Shown piece after piece: positions 8,624 to 17,947 of a stretch of DNA of 64,000 nt. Numbering within the stretch: position 1 is the stretch's first letter; the number at the start of each line of letters is the position of its first letter. The translations under genes and the position numbers were made by a program. The notes beneath the pieces were generated by a model. The model did no database searches and was not told where the DNA came from. It saw only the letters and a list, made by a program, of their open reading frames with translations. This stretch comes from Amycolatopsis aidingensis (lineage in GTDB: Bacteria; Actinomycetota; Actinomycetes; Mycobacteriales; Pseudonocardiaceae), in the NCBI RefSeq assembly GCF_018885265.1, contig NZ_CP076538.1, positions 6,794,001 to 6,858,000 of the forward strand. Direction: 5' to 3'.

Positions 8624-8845
8624 TCACTTGTAGCGGTAGACGATGCGACCGCGGGACAGGTCGTAGGGGGACAACTCCACGACGACCCTGTCCTCCGGCA
8701 GGATGCGGATGTAGTGCTGCCGCATCTTGCCACTGATGTGTGCAAGGACCTTGTGGCCGTTCTCCAACTCGACGCGAAACATCGCGTTGGGAAGCGGCTC
8801 GATTACGCGGCCCTCGACCTCGATGGCCCCGTCCTTCTTGCCCAT
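8624..8845 (-). CDS. infA: Translation initiation factor IF-1
   Basis: IF-1 (73 residues) is an OB-fold protein that binds the A site of the 30S subunit during initiation. The whole sequence is canonical, from [20 protein letters not shown] to the C-terminal [12 protein letters not shown] recognisable promoter lies about 135 bp upstream (8980-9009), so infA probably heads the infA-rpmJ-rpsM-rpsK-rpsD-rpoA-rplQ transcription unit. Confidence 0.98.
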   Translation of the reverse strand: MGKKDGAIEVEGRVIEPLPNAMFRVELENGHKVLAHISGKMRQHYIRILPEDRVVVELSPYDLSRGRIVYRYK

Positions 8846-8979
8846 ATCCTCCGCGTTTCGTGATGGGTTGAGTGGTGAGTGCTTGCCTCGGTGGTGCTGG
8901 CACGCACGTCACCCCGACTCCAATGCCGCCAGATTTCACGAGCGCGATGGAATCGGCGTGATGAGCACGCCGACTTGAC

Positions 8980-9009
8980 AGTGTACGCAACCCGTGTCGT
9001 ACCCCCCAA
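8980..9009 (-). promoter_or_regulatory. Candidate promoter of the infA operon
   Basis: On the minus strand, TTGGGG (9004-9009) and TACACT (8980-8985) are separated by 18 bp. The -10 element fits the TAnnnT pattern. It lies in the 343-bp gap between map and infA, which otherwise holds only the repeat pair at 9062-9122. Confidence 0.5.
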
Positions 9010-9061
9010 ACGGGGGCCACTCATGTTACCTCACGGTATACCCACCCTCGGGCCCTCGCTG

Positions 9062-9122
9062 CGTTTCGCGGGCTAACCGTACCCGGCGGGATCCCGGCAC
9101 AGTGCGGTTTGCCTGCTAAACG
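9062..9122. repeat. Dispersed 18-bp repeat, imperfect inverted pair (locus 3)
   Basis: Copies lie at 9062-9079 (CGTTTCGCGGGCTAACCG) and 9105-9122 (minus orientation, CGTTTAGCAGGCAAACCG). They are in opposite orientation with three mismatches, in the map-infA gap about 70 bp beyond the map stop. Confidence 0.75.
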
Positions 9123-9188
9123 TACCGCCGACCAGGCATGGTAGCTGCGGAGAGTTGAGGCTTGATTACTTTTGGTAGTTCCCCGTGG

Positions 9189-9986
9189 CTACTCGGCGGC
9201 GGTCAGGACCCACGGTCCGTCAGCGGTGACGGCCACGGTGTGCTCCCAGTGCGCGGACCGGGACCCGTCTGCCGTGACAACGGTCCAACCGTCGTCCAGC
9301 TCTCGCGTCTCGCCGCTACCGCCGGTCAGCATGGGCTCGATCGCCAGCGCCATCCCGACCTTGAGGCGTGGCCCACGTCCCGGCTTACCGACGTTCGGCA
9401 GGAACGGCTCCATATGCATCGATGTGCCGATACCGTGACCGCCGTACTCGACGATCATGCCGTATTCGACACCATCGGCCAGGCTGGCCTGCTCGGCCGC
9501 GGTCTGTACGGCATGGGAGATGTCGGTCAACCGACCCCCCGGTAGGACAGCCTCGACACCCGCCCACATCGCTGACCTGGTGGCGACGGACAACGCCCTG
9601 TCGGCGTCGGAAACCACGCCGACCTCGATGGTGACCGCCGAGTCACCGTGCCAGCCGTCCAGGATCGCGCCGCAATCGACCGACAGAAGGTCGCCCGCGG
9701 CCAGGACCTGCGAGCTGGACGGGATGCCGTGCACGATCTGCTCGTTCACCGACGCACAGATCGAAGCGGGAAACCCGTGATACCCCTTGAATGAAGGCAC
9801 CGCACCAGCGTCCCGGATGGTCTGCTCGGCGAGCTCGTCCAAGTCCGCCGTACTGACTCCCGCACGGGCGGCCTCGGTCAGCAAGCTCAACGTTCGAGCC
9901 ACGACCAAGCCAGCCGCGCGCATGGCTTCCAGCTCACCTGGCGTCTTGACTTCGATCATGCGTCCACGGCGGAACAGTCGCGGCAC
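9189..9986 (-). CDS. map: Methionine aminopeptidase, type I
   Basis: This metalloenzyme removes the initiator Met from nascent proteins. The pita-bread fold is clear, with [20 protein letters not shown], the paired metal-binding Asp region ([19 protein letters not shown]), [13 protein letters not shown] and EPML, then WEHTVAVT. I start at GTG 9986 ([19 protein letters not shown]), which has a GGAGGA box 6 nt upstream. That gives 265 residues and leaves an 18-bp gap from the adk stop. An in-frame GTG at 10007 overlapping adk is also possible. Confidence 0.95.
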   Translation of the reverse strand: MPRLFRRGRMIEVKTPGELEAMRAAGLVVARTLSLLTEAARAGVSTADLDELAEQTIRDAGAVPSFKGYHGFPASICASVNEQIVHGIPSSSQVLAAGDLLSVDCGAILDGWHGDSAVTIEVGVVSDADRALSVATRSAMWAGVEAVLPGGRLTDISHAVQTAAEQASLADGVEYGMIVEYGGHGIGTSMHMEPFLPNVGKPGRGPRLKVGMALAIEPMLTGGSGETRELDDGWTVVTADGSRSAHWEHTVAVTADGPWVLTAAE

Positions 9987-10003
9987 ATGAAGTCCTCCGC
10001 GGT

Positions 10004-10558
10004 TCACCTGCGATCGCGCAGCGCTTCCACGACCCGCGTCGAGACCTCACCGACGTCACCCACACCGTCAACCTTGATCAGGATATCGGCGTAGTACTCG
10101 AGCAACGGCGCCGTCTCCGACTGATACACCTGCTGGCGCCTCCGGATGACGTCCTCGGTGTCATCCGACCGGCCACGACCGAGCAACCGCTGCACGAGCA
10201 CGTCCTCGGGAACCTCAAGCTGGATGACCGCGTCGAGAGCGGTATCCGCCTCGGCCAGTATCTGGCCGAGGACCTCGGCCTGCTTGGTGTTACGGGGGAA
10301 ACCGTCGAGCAGGAACCCGGCCTTTGCATCGGGGTCGGTGAGCCGCTCCCGGACCATCTCGTTGGTCACCGAGTCCGGCACCAGCTCTCCGGAGTCGAGG
10401 TAGCGCTTCGCCTCCTTGCCCAGTGGGGTCTGTTCGCCCACATGGGCACGGAACAGGTCACCGGTGGAGATGTGTGGCACGCCCAGCCGTTCCGACAACG
10501 CCACGGCTTGGGTGCCCTTGCCCGCGCCTGGCGGGCCGACGAGAACCAGACGCGTCAT
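10004..10558 (-). CDS. adk: Adenylate kinase
   Basis: Adk interconverts AMP, ATP and ADP. The P-loop [10 protein letters not shown] is at about residues 8-17, and the AMP-binding region has [12 protein letters not shown] and LLDGFPRN. At 184 residues it is the short form without a zinc-binding LID insert. Its ATG overlaps the secY stop (ATGA), so it is coupled to secY. Confidence 0.97.
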   Translation of the reverse strand: MTRLVLVGPPGAGKGTQAVALSERLGVPHISTGDLFRAHVGEQTPLGKEAKRYLDSGELVPDSVTNEMVRERLTDPDAKAGFLLDGFPRNTKQAEVLGQILAEADTALDAVIQLEVPEDVLVQRLLGRGRSDDTEDVIRRRQQVYQSETAPLLEYYADILIKVDGVGDVGEVSTRVVEALRDRR

Positions 10559-11862
10559 CGGAGGAACCCTTCGTAGTTGCGCTGCATCAGCTGGCTTTCA
10601 ATCTGCTTCATGGTGTCGAGACCGACACCGACCATGATCAGCACAGCTGTGCCGCCGAACGGGAAGTTCTGGTTCTGCCCCGGGTCGGTAACCGACAGGA
10701 AGAAGTTGGGCAGGATCGCCACCAGACCGAGGTAAATCGACCCTGGAAGGGTGATGCGGTTCAGCACGAAGTGCAAGTATTCCGCCGTCGGGCGCCCTGG
10801 CCTGATGCCTGGGATGAAGCCACCGAACTTCTTCATCTCTTCGGCACGCTCATCCACGTTGAACGTGATCGTGATGTAGAAGTACGTGAAGAACATGATC
10901 AGGCCGAAGTACAGCAGGATGTGCAACCAGCTGGACTGGTCGACGATGTAGCGCTGCATGAACGCCTGCCAGCCGGACGCGTCGGTCGGATCGCCGATGA
11001 GCCGGCTGATCAGGTCCGGCAGGTACAGCAGCGAGGAACCGAAGATGACCGGGATGACACCGGCCTGGTTGACCTTGATCGGCAGGTAGGTCGAGGTCCC
11101 GCCGTACATCCGGCGCCCGATCATGCGCTTGGCGTACTGCACCGGGATGCGGCGCTGCCCCTGCTCGACGAAGACCACGCTGGCAATGATCGCCAGGGCA
11201 AGCACACAGACGAACGCGAACACCGTTCCGCCCTGGCTGCTGAGGATGTTCGCGCCTTCGGCCGGAATCCGGGCGGCGATGTTCAGGAAGATCAGCACGG
11301 ACATGCCGTTGCCGACACCGCGCTCAGTGATCAGCTCGCCGAGCCACATCATCACGGCGGTCCCGGCCGTCATGGTGATCACGATGATCGCCAGCGAGTA
11401 GACGCTGTTGTCCGGGATGACCGACTCGGGGCAGCCCTGGAACATCGCGCCGCGGTCGGCGAGCGCCACCACACCGGTCGCCTGGAGGATTGCCAGGCCG
11501 ATCGTGAGATACCTGGTGTATTGGGTCAGCTTGCCCTGACCGGCTTGCCCCTCCTTCTTCAGCTCCTCGAAGCGAGGAATCACCACGGTGAGCAGCTGCA
11601 CGATGATGCTCGCGGTGATGTACGGCATGATGCCGGTCGAGAAAATCGACAGCTGTAGGAGAGCCCCGCCACTGAACAGGTTCAGCAGCGAGTAGATGCC
11701 CTGGTCTTCGACCTGCGCTTGACATGCCTGCACGTTGGGATAGGAGACCCCGGGCGCCGGCGTGACGGCACCCACACGGTAGACCGCCACGATCATCAGC
11801 GTGAACAGGATCTTCTTGCGCAGGTCCGGCGTCGCGAGAGCCGAGCGGAAGGCGCTGAGCAC
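10555..11862 (-). CDS. secY: Preprotein translocase channel subunit SecY
   Basis: SecY (435 residues, ten membrane helices) forms the Sec channel with SecE, which is encoded at 57867-58319. The N-terminus (MLSAFRSALATPDLRKKILF) and the C-terminal loop GFIPGIRPGRPTAEYL are diagnostic. It starts with GTG, behind a GAGGAGG site 8 nt upstream. secY normally follows rplO directly; here two secreted-protein genes and a terminator separate them, so secY must have its own promoter. Confidence 0.97.
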   Translation of the reverse strand: MLSAFRSALATPDLRKKILFTLMIVAVYRVGAVTPAPGVSYPNVQACQAQVEDQGIYSLLNLFSGGALLQLSIFSTGIMPYITASIIVQLLTVVIPRFEELKKEGQAGQGKLTQYTRYLTIGLAILQATGVVALADRGAMFQGCPESVIPDNSVYSLAIIVITMTAGTAVMMWLGELITERGVGNGMSVLIFLNIAARIPAEGANILSSQGGTVFAFVCVLALAIIASVVFVEQGQRRIPVQYAKRMIGRRMYGGTSTYLPIKVNQAGVIPVIFGSSLLYLPDLISRLIGDPTDASGWQAFMQRYIVDQSSWLHILLYFGLIMFFTYFYITITFNVDERAEEMKKFGGFIPGIRPGRPTAEYLHFVLNRITLPGSIYLGLVAILPNFFLSVTDPGQNQNFPFGGTAVLIMVGVGLDTMKQIESQLMQRNYEGFLR

Positions 11863-11975
11863 GCGGGGGACCTCCTCGGCGTCGTCGGGGGTCGACCGAC
11901 GATCGGCTTGGCCGGTGCTGCGACCGGCGGGAACACAGCATTACCCGACTCACCCATGGGCGGGCAAGCCAGGAA

Positions 11976-12017
11976 CGCTTCGGGGCACATCAGTCCCGAA
12001 GCGTGCCGCCGACTCTA
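11976..12017 (-). promoter_or_regulatory. Candidate secY promoter -10 box and leader hairpin
   Basis: The minus strand has TAGAGT at 12012-12017, a good TAnnnT -10 element without a clear -35. A 9-bp hairpin (11976-11984 with 11995-12003) lies immediately downstream in the presumed leader. The rest of the 11863-12193 gap shows no gene. The leader would be about 140 nt. Confidence 0.35.
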
Positions 12018-12193
12018 ACAGCCTCGCGCAGAGTAGCTGCACCGTGTGCGGCAAAAACCGACGGAGGTCGGTAGGACAGCGGCGCCCATTCCGCCGAGTG
12101 GCCGTACGGGGACGCTCGAGGAGACGCGTCCACCGTGCTGCCAGCGGCGTGCTGCCCCGCTCCAAAGCGCCGATAGGCCACCCGGTAGGCCAG

Positions 12194-12253
12194 CGGTTTG
12201 CCCGCTAAACGTACGGCACGGGGGCCGGCGGGGTGCGTTTAGCGGGCAAACCG
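12194..12253. repeat. Dispersed 18-bp repeat, perfect inverted pair (locus 4)
   Basis: Two exact consensus copies lie at 12194-12211 and 12236-12253 in opposite orientation, giving an 18-bp perfect stem with a 24-nt loop. The hairpin starts 8 bp after the stop of the secreted protein at 12261, so it can act as that gene's terminator. Confidence 0.85.
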
Positions 12254-12260
12254 TAGTCGG

Positions 12261-12854
12261 TCAGCAGTGGGGGTCGGTTTCCTGGACGTAGATGTCCCAG
12301 GCGGGCTGGGCGGCCGGGCCGTCGACGGCCACGTTGTGCACGTACCAGTAGTAATGCCCGTAATACCGGTCCTCGAAGTGCATCTCGTAGGTACCGACGA
12401 TGCGCTGGCGCATGGGCGCGGCGAAGATGTCCACCGCCTGGTAAGGCCCGAGCTCATGCCGGACCTCGTCGGCCCGGGTTGAGCTCCAGCTCCACTCCTG
12501 GGTGAAGCTGGTCTCGAAACCGGCCTCGAATATCTCCCCGAGTCGCACGCTGGCGCTGATCGTGACGCCGACGCTGTTGGTGGTCGTGGCCGACGACTCC
12601 CAGCGGATCACCCTGGTGGTGTTGCCGGCGGAGCAGTTCCGTGCCCCACCCGCCAGTTGGTACTCACCCCGATACACCTGAGGTGAGCTGGTCGGATGGA
12701 AGACGCACACATTGGGCACGCCCCGTTCGCACTGGTCGAGCAACTGCCGGATCGTGGGTTCGTCCTGCGCGGAGGCGGCCGCCGGCGTCTGCATGCCGAG
12801 TACGGTCATCGTGGCAGCGGCCAGTACGGCGAAGACTCGTTTGCCAATCCTCAT
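12261..12854 (-). CDS. Secreted aerolysin/ETX-MTX2-like protein (tentative)
   Basis: The 197-residue protein has a signal peptide (MRIGKRVFAVLAAATMTVLG, cleavage near AAASA, residues 25-29). The mature part alternates polar and hydrophobic residues: SVGVTISASVRLGEIFEAG, then FETSFTQEWSWSS, followed by APMRQRIVGTYEMHFEDRYY. That pattern resembles the beta-hairpin and stem of aerolysin-type pore-forming folds seen in Streptomyces secreted proteins. Four mature Cys could form two disulfides. It begins 10 bp after a second secreted-protein gene, so the two are co-transcribed. The fold is inferred from pattern only; toxin activity is not shown. Confidence 0.6.
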   Translation of the reverse strand: MRIGKRVFAVLAAATMTVLGMQTPAAASAQDEPTIRQLLDQCERGVPNVCVFHPTSSPQVYRGEYQLAGGARNCSAGNTTRVIRWESSATTTNSVGVTISASVRLGEIFEAGFETSFTQEWSWSSTRADEVRHELGPYQAVDIFAAPMRQRIVGTYEMHFEDRYYGHYYWYVHNVAVDGPAAQPAWDIYVQETDPHC

Positions 12855-12863
12855 CTCGACTCC

Positions 12864-13358
12864 TCAGCTCAGCCCGACAACCCAGGTCTGGTCATTGATG
12901 TGGCTACCGACGTCGGCATGGTCACCGCGGTACGGCCCTTCCCTGCTGCCGTCCTCCCGGTACAGCCACACCCAGCAGGTCGACCAACCCTGGACCGAGG
13001 AAATCTCGTTACGAAGGACGTGGTTCTCGAGTGGGAACCAGTAGTCGACGCGGTCGTTCTTCGGGCATGGCTCCGGAACAAGGAGTGTTAGCGAGCGACC
13101 GCCGTAGTTGATGTGTTCGAACACCATCCCGCCGATGATCTCGGCACTTGTGTTCGCCAGCCGCTCGCCGTGGGCACGAGCACGGTCGCGCGTGTCATAA
13201 CAGTCATAGGTCTGCGCGGTCACCGAGTAGACGCAGTGCTCGTCGGGGGTGGCCGCGGCAGCGGACGGCGCCACGGCGAACGAAAGGCCCACGGCGAGAC
13301 CCAGCGCCGTGAACACCCTCCCACCTCTGGCGTGCCTTCCTGGCCTTATGTCGCTCAC
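12864..13358 (-). CDS. Secreted beta/gamma-crystallin-like (I36-type) protein
   Basis: This is a 164-residue secreted protein from GTG 13358, with GGAGG close upstream. A basic N-terminus and hydrophobic core (VFTALGLAVGLSFAVAPSAA) end at an AxA cleavage site near residue 35. The mature part has Greek-key-like motifs, VFEHINYGGRSLTL and CWVWLYREDGSREGPYRG, typical of crystallin-fold secreted proteins that include peptidase inhibitor family I36. It is followed within 10 bp by the aerolysin-like gene. Together they are inserted between rplO and secY. The function is unknown; extracellular inhibition or binding is plausible. Confidence 0.65.
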   Translation of the reverse strand: MSDIRPGRHARGGRVFTALGLAVGLSFAVAPSAAAATPDEHCVYSVTAQTYDCYDTRDRARAHGERLANTSAEIIGGMVFEHINYGGRSLTLLVPEPCPKNDRVDYWFPLENHVLRNEISSVQGWSTCWVWLYREDGSREGPYRGDHADVGSHINDQTWVVGLS

Positions 13359-13571
13359 GCCTGCCTCCTTCCGGGTTGACTCGATTACGGAATCGGTTCA
13401 GGTATCACCGGAAAGGTTCCGTCTGCGCTCGGTCGGGTCCATAACGACCGGCCGGTAACCGACGAAAGTCGTCGAAGAAGGGCCGACCGGCCGGAGCCAT
13501 TGGGGTGAACGCGGAGTGCTCGCCTCACTACTCACCCGCTACCCGCGGCACGCACCGAGAGCCACCCGGAG

Positions 13572-13625
13572 CGCGTTTAGCGGGCGAACCGCACCCCCGG
13601 GGGTGCGGTTCGCCCGCTAAACGCG
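13572..13625. repeat. Dispersed 18-bp repeat pair forming a perfect 54-bp palindrome (locus 5)
   Basis: Copies at 13574-13591 and 13606-13623 face each other across GCACCCCC/GGGGGTGC. The whole 13572-13625 segment is a perfect inverted repeat of 27 bp per arm with no spacer. It lies 23 bp beyond the rplO terminator, upstream of the secreted-protein pair. The remaining gap from 13359 to 13571 shows no gene; it holds only the presumed promoter region of the pair. Confidence 0.9.
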
Positions 13626-13648
13626 GTTGGTGGGGTGGGGTGGACATG

Positions 13649-13684
13649 CGAACGGCCCGCCTGGTGGACCAGGCGGGCCGTTCG
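13649..13684 (-). terminator. rplO terminator
   Basis: A perfect 17-bp stem, 13649-13665 with 13668-13684 (core CGAACGGCCCGCCTGG), lies 13 bp after the rplO stop. It ends the S10-spc transcript and isolates secY from rplO. Confidence 0.85.
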
Positions 13685-13696
13685 CGGGAGAGTTGT

Positions 13697-14143
13697 TCAG
13701 TTGCTGGTGGTGGCGGAGCCACCGGCGGCTTCGAGCTTCTCCCGTGCGCTCTTGGAGAAGGCGTCGGCGGTGATGTCCAGCTTGACGTCGCCGACCTCCC
13801 CGTTGCCGAGCACCTTCACCAGCTTGCCCTTGCGGACCAGGCCGCGGGCGGCCAGGTCCGCGGCGGTGATCGTGCCGCCGTCGGTGAACACCCTGGCGAT
13901 GTCGCCCACGTTCACCGGCTGGTACTCGGTGCGGAACCGGTTGTTGAAGCCACGCAGCTTCGGCAGCCGCATGTGGATGGGCATCTGCCCACCCTCGAAC
14001 CGGGCCGGTACGTTCTTCCGTGCCTTGGTGCCCTTGGTACCGCGACCCGCGGTCTTGCCCTTCGAGCTCTCACCGCGGCCGACCCGGATCTTGCCCTTGT
14101 TCGAGCCCTCGGCTGGCCGGAGGTGGTGGATCTTGATGGCCAT
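13697..14143 (-). CDS. rplO: 50S ribosomal protein L15
   Basis: L15 (148 residues) binds 23S rRNA late in assembly. Its Gly/Lys/Arg-rich N-terminus ([20 protein letters not shown]) and [13 protein letters not shown] are diagnostic. The start overlaps the rpmD stop by one base (TAATG). It is the last ribosomal gene before a strong terminator. Confidence 0.97.
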   Translation of the reverse strand: MAIKIHHLRPAEGSNKGKIRVGRGESSKGKTAGRGTKGTKARKNVPARFEGGQMPIHMRLPKLRGFNNRFRTEYQPVNVGDIARVFTDGGTITAADLAARGLVRKGKLVKVLGNGEVGDVKLDITADAFSKSAREKLEAAGGSATTSN

Positions 14144-14325
14144 TACTTGACCTCCTCCACGGTCACCAGGTGCCGCACCGTGTGGATCAGGCCGCGGACC
14201 TGGGGGGTGTCCTCACGCACCACGGACTGCCGGATCTTGCGCAACCCGAGGGTGCGCAGGGTGTCCCGGTGGTTCTGCTTGGTGCCGATCCTGCTCTTGA
14301 TCTGGGTGACCTTGAGCTGTGCCAT
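14143..14325 (-). CDS. rpmD: 50S ribosomal protein L30
   Basis: A 60-residue protein, [20 protein letters not shown] to HLVTVEEVK, the usual L30 length. A longer open frame continues upstream, but that part is rpsE in another frame. Its ATG is 1 bp from the rpsE stop and its stop is coupled to rplO. Confidence 0.95.
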   Translation of the reverse strand: MAQLKVTQIKSRIGTKQNHRDTLRTLGLRKIRQSVVREDTPQVRGLIHTVRHLVTVEEVK

Positions 14326-14326
14326 C

Positions 14327-14965
14327 TCAGACCCCCTGCCCCGCGCGCTGGCGCAGCATCCGGGCCGGCGCGACATCCTCGAGCGGCAGGCCGCGGCGGG
14401 CCGCGACCTCCTCCGGACGCTGCAGACCGCGCAGGGCGGCGACCGTGGCACGCACGATGTTGATCGCGTTGTCGCTGCCGAGCGACTTGGACAGCACGTC
14501 GTGCACGCCGGCGCACTCCAGCACCGCACGCACCGGGCCACCCGCGATCACACCGGTACCGGGGCTGGCCGGGCGCAGCAGCACGACGCCCGCGGCCTCC
14601 TCACCCTGGATCGGGTGCGGAATGGTGCCGGCGATCCGGGGAACGCGGAAGAAGTTCTTCTTCGCCTCCTCGACGCCCTTGGCGATCGCCGAGGGCACCT
14701 CCTTGGCCTTGCCGTAGCCGACGCCGACCTGGCCGTCGCCGTCGCCGACGACCACCAGGGCGGTGAAGCTGAACCGACGGCCACCCTGGACCACCTTGGC
14801 AACGCGGTTGATCGCTACCACGCGCTCGAGGTGCGGGGTCTTCTCCTGGGCCGCCCCGCCACGGCCACCATCACGACGGTCCCTGCGCTCGCGGCGGTCG
14901 CCGCGCTCGCCACCGGCGGCACCCTGGCCGCCCTGGCCGCCGCCTTGCCGTGCACGTCCCGGCAT
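14327..14965 (-). CDS. rpsE: 30S ribosomal protein S5
   Basis: S5 (212 residues) shapes decoding accuracy together with S4. An Arg/Gly/Asp-rich N-terminal extension of about 45 residues precedes the double-stranded-RNA-binding-like domain ([20 protein letters not shown]) and the C-terminal domain ([16 protein letters not shown]). The start at ATG 14965 (MPGRARQGG) matches actinobacterial homologues. Confidence 0.96.
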   Translation of the reverse strand: MPGRARQGGGQGGQGAAGGERGDRRERRDRRDGGRGGAAQEKTPHLERVVAINRVAKVVQGGRRFSFTALVVVGDGDGQVGVGYGKAKEVPSAIAKGVEEAKKNFFRVPRIAGTIPHPIQGEEAAGVVLLRPASPGTGVIAGGPVRAVLECAGVHDVLSKSLGSDNAINIVRATVAALRGLQRPEEVAARRGLPLEDVAPARMLRQRAGQGV

Positions 14966-15002
14966 CAGGCTTTCCTTCCATTCACATTCGTGGCCATCAC
15001 TG

Positions 15003-15401
15003 TCAGAACTCCAGGCCCGCCTCGCGGGCGGCGTCGGCCAGTGCGGCGATGCGGCCGTGGTAGGCGTTGCCACCCCGGTCGAACACCGCCGCGGAGACGC
15101 CCGCGTTCTTCGCGCGAGCCGCCACCAGTTCGCCCACCTTGGCGGCCTTGGCCTTCTTGTCGCCATCCATCGCCCGGACGTCCGCCTCCAGGGTGGACGC
15201 CGACGCGATGGTGTGCCCGGCGAGGTCGTCGATGAGCTGCACCGCCATGTGCCGCGAGGACCGCTTGACGGCCAGCCTCGGCCGATCCGGCGTGCCGCTG
15301 ATCTTCTTGCGGAGCCGGAAATGGCGCTTGGCCTTGGCGGCGCGACGGCGGGTCGAGATGTCCTTGCCGATCGGCTTGCGCTTGATAGCCGTTTCGCTCA
15401 T
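15003..15401 (-). CDS. rplR: 50S ribosomal protein L18
   Basis: L18 (132 residues) binds 5S rRNA with L5. The basic N-terminus and the core [19 protein letters not shown] and [20 protein letters not shown] are typical. I start at ATG 15401, two bases past the rplF stop; a GTG six bases upstream is in frame. Confidence 0.96.
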   Translation of the reverse strand: MSETAIKRKPIGKDISTRRRAAKAKRHFRLRKKISGTPDRPRLAVKRSSRHMAVQLIDDLAGHTIASASTLEADVRAMDGDKKAKAAKVGELVAARAKNAGVSAAVFDRGGNAYHGRIAALADAAREAGLEF

Positions 15402-15403
15402 GA

Positions 15404-15943
15404 TCACTTACCCGTCTTCCCGACCTTGCGGCGGATGCGCTCGCCCTCGTAGCGCAGGCCCTTGCCCTTGTACGGGTCCGGGCGCCGCAGCTTGCGAATG
15501 ACCGCAGCCGTCTGGCCGACCTTCTGCTTGTCGATGCCGGACACCGAGAACTTGGTGGGGCTTTCCACGCTGAACGTGATGCCCTCCGGCGCCTGGATCG
15601 TCACCGGGTGGCTGAAGCCGAGCGCGAACTCGAGGTCCGTGCCCTTGGCCTGCACGCGGTAACCGACCCCGTGGATCTCCAGCTTCTTCTCGAATCCCTG
15701 AGTGACCCCGACGACGAGGTTGTTCACCAGGGTGCGGCTCAGCCCGTGCAGCGAACGGTTCTCCCGCTCGTCATCCGGCCTGGTCACCTCGAGCGAGCCG
15801 TCCTCGGCGCGCGTGACGCTGATCGGCTCGGCAACCGTGTGCTCCAGGGTGCCCTTGGGCCCCTTCACCGTGACGTGCTGGCCGTCGATCGTCACCTCGA
15901 CCCCGGAGGGGACGGCGATCGGCAGCTTTCCGATGCGTGACAT
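15404..15943 (-). CDS. rplF: 50S ribosomal protein L6
   Basis: L6 (179 residues) has two duplicated alpha/beta domains near the factor-binding site. It runs from [20 protein letters not shown] to [19 protein letters not shown]. The start at 15943 is preceded by GGGGGA. It lies between rpsH and rplR. Confidence 0.97.
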   Translation of the reverse strand: MSRIGKLPIAVPSGVEVTIDGQHVTVKGPKGTLEHTVAEPISVTRAEDGSLEVTRPDDERENRSLHGLSRTLVNNLVVGVTQGFEKKLEIHGVGYRVQAKGTDLEFALGFSHPVTIQAPEGITFSVESPTKFSVSGIDKQKVGQTAAVIRKLRRPDPYKGKGLRYEGERIRRKVGKTGK

Positions 15944-15959
15944 GCCTGGTCCCCCTTCC

Positions 15960-16358
15960 TCACCAGACGTAGGCGAGGACTTCCCCGCCCACGCCGTTGC
16001 GCTTGGCCTGCCGGTCGGTCTGCAGCCCGGAGGACGTCGAGATGATCGCGACGCCGAGGCCACCGAGGACGTTGGGCAGGTTGGTCGATTTCGCGTACAC
16101 CCGCAGCCCCGGCTTGGAAACCCGCCGCAGCCCCGCGATGCTGCGCTCGCGGTTGGGGCCGTACTTCATCTCAACGACGAGGTTCTTGTGCTTCTCGCCC
16201 GGCTCGTCGCGGTAGCTCGCGATGTAGCCCTCCCGCTTGAGGATCTCGGCGATGCTCGCCTTGAGCTTCGAGTGCGGGAGCACGACCTCGTCGTGATACG
16301 CCGAGTTCGCGTTACGCAGACGCGTCAAGAAGTCTGCGATCGGGTCGGTCATCGTCAT
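15960..16358 (-). CDS. rpsH: 30S ribosomal protein S8
   Basis: S8 (132 residues) binds helix 21 of 16S rRNA. It has [20 protein letters not shown] and the C-terminal strand [15 protein letters not shown]. Two start codons, ATG 16358 and ATG 16352, are nearly equivalent; the first is given. Confidence 0.97.
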   Translation of the reverse strand: MTMTDPIADFLTRLRNANSAYHDEVVLPHSKLKASIAEILKREGYIASYRDEPGEKHKNLVVEMKYGPNRERSIAGLRRVSKPGLRVYAKSTNLPNVLGGLGVAIISTSSGLQTDRQAKRNGVGGEVLAYVW

Positions 16359-16439
16359 GGTGACCTGTCAACCTTTCTCGCCCTGGTTCCCTTCCCTGAT
16401 GGTCAGGGCCTGTGGCGAAGTGTGGAGTCGGTGGAACCG

Positions 16440-16625
16440 TTACCAGCTGGACTTGCTGACGCCGGGCAGCTCGCCCGCGTGCGCCATATCGCGCAGGCAC
16501 ACTCGGCAGAGCCCGAACTTGCGGAACACCGAGCGCGGCCTGCCGCACTTCTGGCAGCGGGTGTAGGCGCGCACCTTGAACTTCGGCTTCTTCGAGGCCT
16601 TGTGGATCAGCGCTTTCTTGGCCAT
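16440..16625 (-). CDS. rpsZ: 30S ribosomal protein S14 type Z (zinc form)
   Basis: A 61-residue protein with CQKC (Cys24, Cys27) and CRVC (Cys40, Cys43), the four zinc ligands of the short C-plus S14. It sits between rplE and rpsH, where S14 belongs. The ATG is 1 bp after the rplE stop. Confidence 0.96.
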   Translation of the reverse strand: MAKKALIHKASKKPKFKVRAYTRCQKCGRPRSVFRKFGLCRVCLRDMAHAGELPGVSKSSW

Positions 16626-16626
16626 C

Positions 16627-17196
16627 TCAGTTCTCCTTGAACGGGAAGCCGAGCTTGCGAAGCAGCATGCGGCCCTCGTCGTCGGTCGTGGCGGTGGTGA
16701 CGACCGTGATGTCCATGCCCCGCGCACGGTCGATGGAGTCCGGGTTGATCTCGTGGAACATCGACTGCTCGGTGAGGCCGAACGTGTAGTTGCCCCGACC
16801 GTCGAACTGCTTGGCCGACAGGCCACGGAAGTCACGGATCCGGGGCAGCGCGATGGTCAGCAGCCGGTCCAGGAACTCCCACATCCGGTCGCCACGCAGG
16901 GTGGCCCGCGCGCCGATCGGCATGCCCTCACGCAGCTTGAACTGCGCGATGGACTTGCGGGCCCTGCGCACCTCGGGCTTCTGCCCGGTGATGGTGGCCA
17001 GGTCCCGCACGGCGCCCTCGATCAGCTTGCTGTCCCTTGCCGCGTCGCCGATGCCCATGTTCACCACGACCTTGACCAGACCGGGGATCTGGTGCACGTT
17101 CGCGTAGTTGAACTCGTTGTTGAGGTCGGCCTTGATCTCGTCGCGGTACCGGGTCTTCAACCGCGGCACCGGGTAGGCCTCTTGTGCGGTCGTCAT
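16627..17196 (-). CDS. rplE: 50S ribosomal protein L5
   Basis: L5 (189 residues) binds 5S rRNA and contacts P-site tRNA. Diagnostic segments are [15 protein letters not shown] and [20 protein letters not shown]. The ATG at 17196 overlaps the rplX stop (TGATG), and the stop abuts the rpsZ start. Confidence 0.97.
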   Translation of the reverse strand: MTTAQEAYPVPRLKTRYRDEIKADLNNEFNYANVHQIPGLVKVVVNMGIGDAARDSKLIEGAVRDLATITGQKPEVRRARKSIAQFKLREGMPIGARATLRGDRMWEFLDRLLTIALPRIRDFRGLSAKQFDGRGNYTFGLTEQSMFHEINPDSIDRARGMDITVVTTATTDDEGRMLLRKLGFPFKEN

Positions 17197-17510
17197 CAAA
17201 TGTCCTTACCGGTCCTGCGCGAGATCCGGACCTTCTTGCCGTCCTCGCCGATGCGATAGCCCACCCTGGCCGGCTTGCCGTCGGAGTCGACGACCTGCAC
17301 GTTCGACACGTGGATGGGCGCTTCCTGCGTGATGATCCCGCCGGACTGCGCGCCGCGCTGGGTCTGGGTGATCCGGGTGTGCTTCTTGATCCGGTTCACG
17401 CCCTCGACCAGCACTCGCTGGCGGTCCGGGTAGGCCTGGATGACCTTGCCCTTCGCACCCTTGTCCTTGCCGGCGATGACGAGGACCGTGTCGCCCTTCT
17501 TCACCTTCAT
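17196..17510 (-). CDS. rplX: 50S ribosomal protein L24
   Basis: L24 (104 residues) is an assembly initiator with an N-terminal KOW motif ([18 protein letters not shown]). Its ATG overlaps the rplN stop (TGATG); a GTG one codon upstream is possible. Confidence 0.96.
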   Translation of the reverse strand: MKVKKGDTVLVIAGKDKGAKGKVIQAYPDRQRVLVEGVNRIKKHTRITQTQRGAQSGGIITQEAPIHVSNVQVVDSDGKPARVGYRIGEDGKKVRISRRTGKDI

Positions 17511-17878
17511 CACAACACCTCCGGCGCGAGCGAGATGATCTTCATGAACTTCCGATCGCGCAGCTCGCGGCCGACCGGCCCGAAGATACGGGTGCCCCGG
17601 GGGTCGTTGTCGTTCTTGATGAGCACCGCGGCGTTCTCGTCGAACCTGATGTAGGAGCCGTCAGGGCGACGCTTCTCCTTCACCGTGCGGACGATGACGG
17701 CTTTGACCACATCACCGCGCTTGACGTTGGCGCCCGGGATGGCGTCCTTGACGGTGGCGACGATGATGTCACCGATGCCCGCGTAGCGCCGCCCCGAGCC
17801 ACCGAGCACGCGGATGGTCAGGATCTCCTTGGCACCCGTGTTATCGGCGACTCGTAGTCGCGACTCCTGCTGGATCAC
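17510..17878 (-). CDS. rplN: 50S ribosomal protein L14
   Basis: L14 (122 residues) forms intersubunit bridges near the factor-binding site. The sequence is canonical: [20 protein letters not shown], with the C-terminal [12 protein letters not shown]. It starts with GTG. A 69-bp gap separates it from rpsQ, the largest internal gap in this part of the cluster. Confidence 0.97.
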   Translation of the reverse strand: MIQQESRLRVADNTGAKEILTIRVLGGSGRRYAGIGDIIVATVKDAIPGANVKRGDVVKAVIVRTVKEKRRPDGSYIRFDENAAVLIKNDNDPRGTRIFGPVGRELRDRKFMKIISLAPEVL

Positions 17879-17947
17879 GTCAACTCCTGTATGTCTCGCC
17901 GGTTCTGGATTCCCCAGCCTGGCGGAACGGAAGGGGTGTCCCCCTGC

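Noticed and set aside
13505..15235. A 576-codon plus-strand frame
   Set aside because: It reads through the 54-bp palindrome and antisense to rplO, rpmD and rpsE; no domain is visible.
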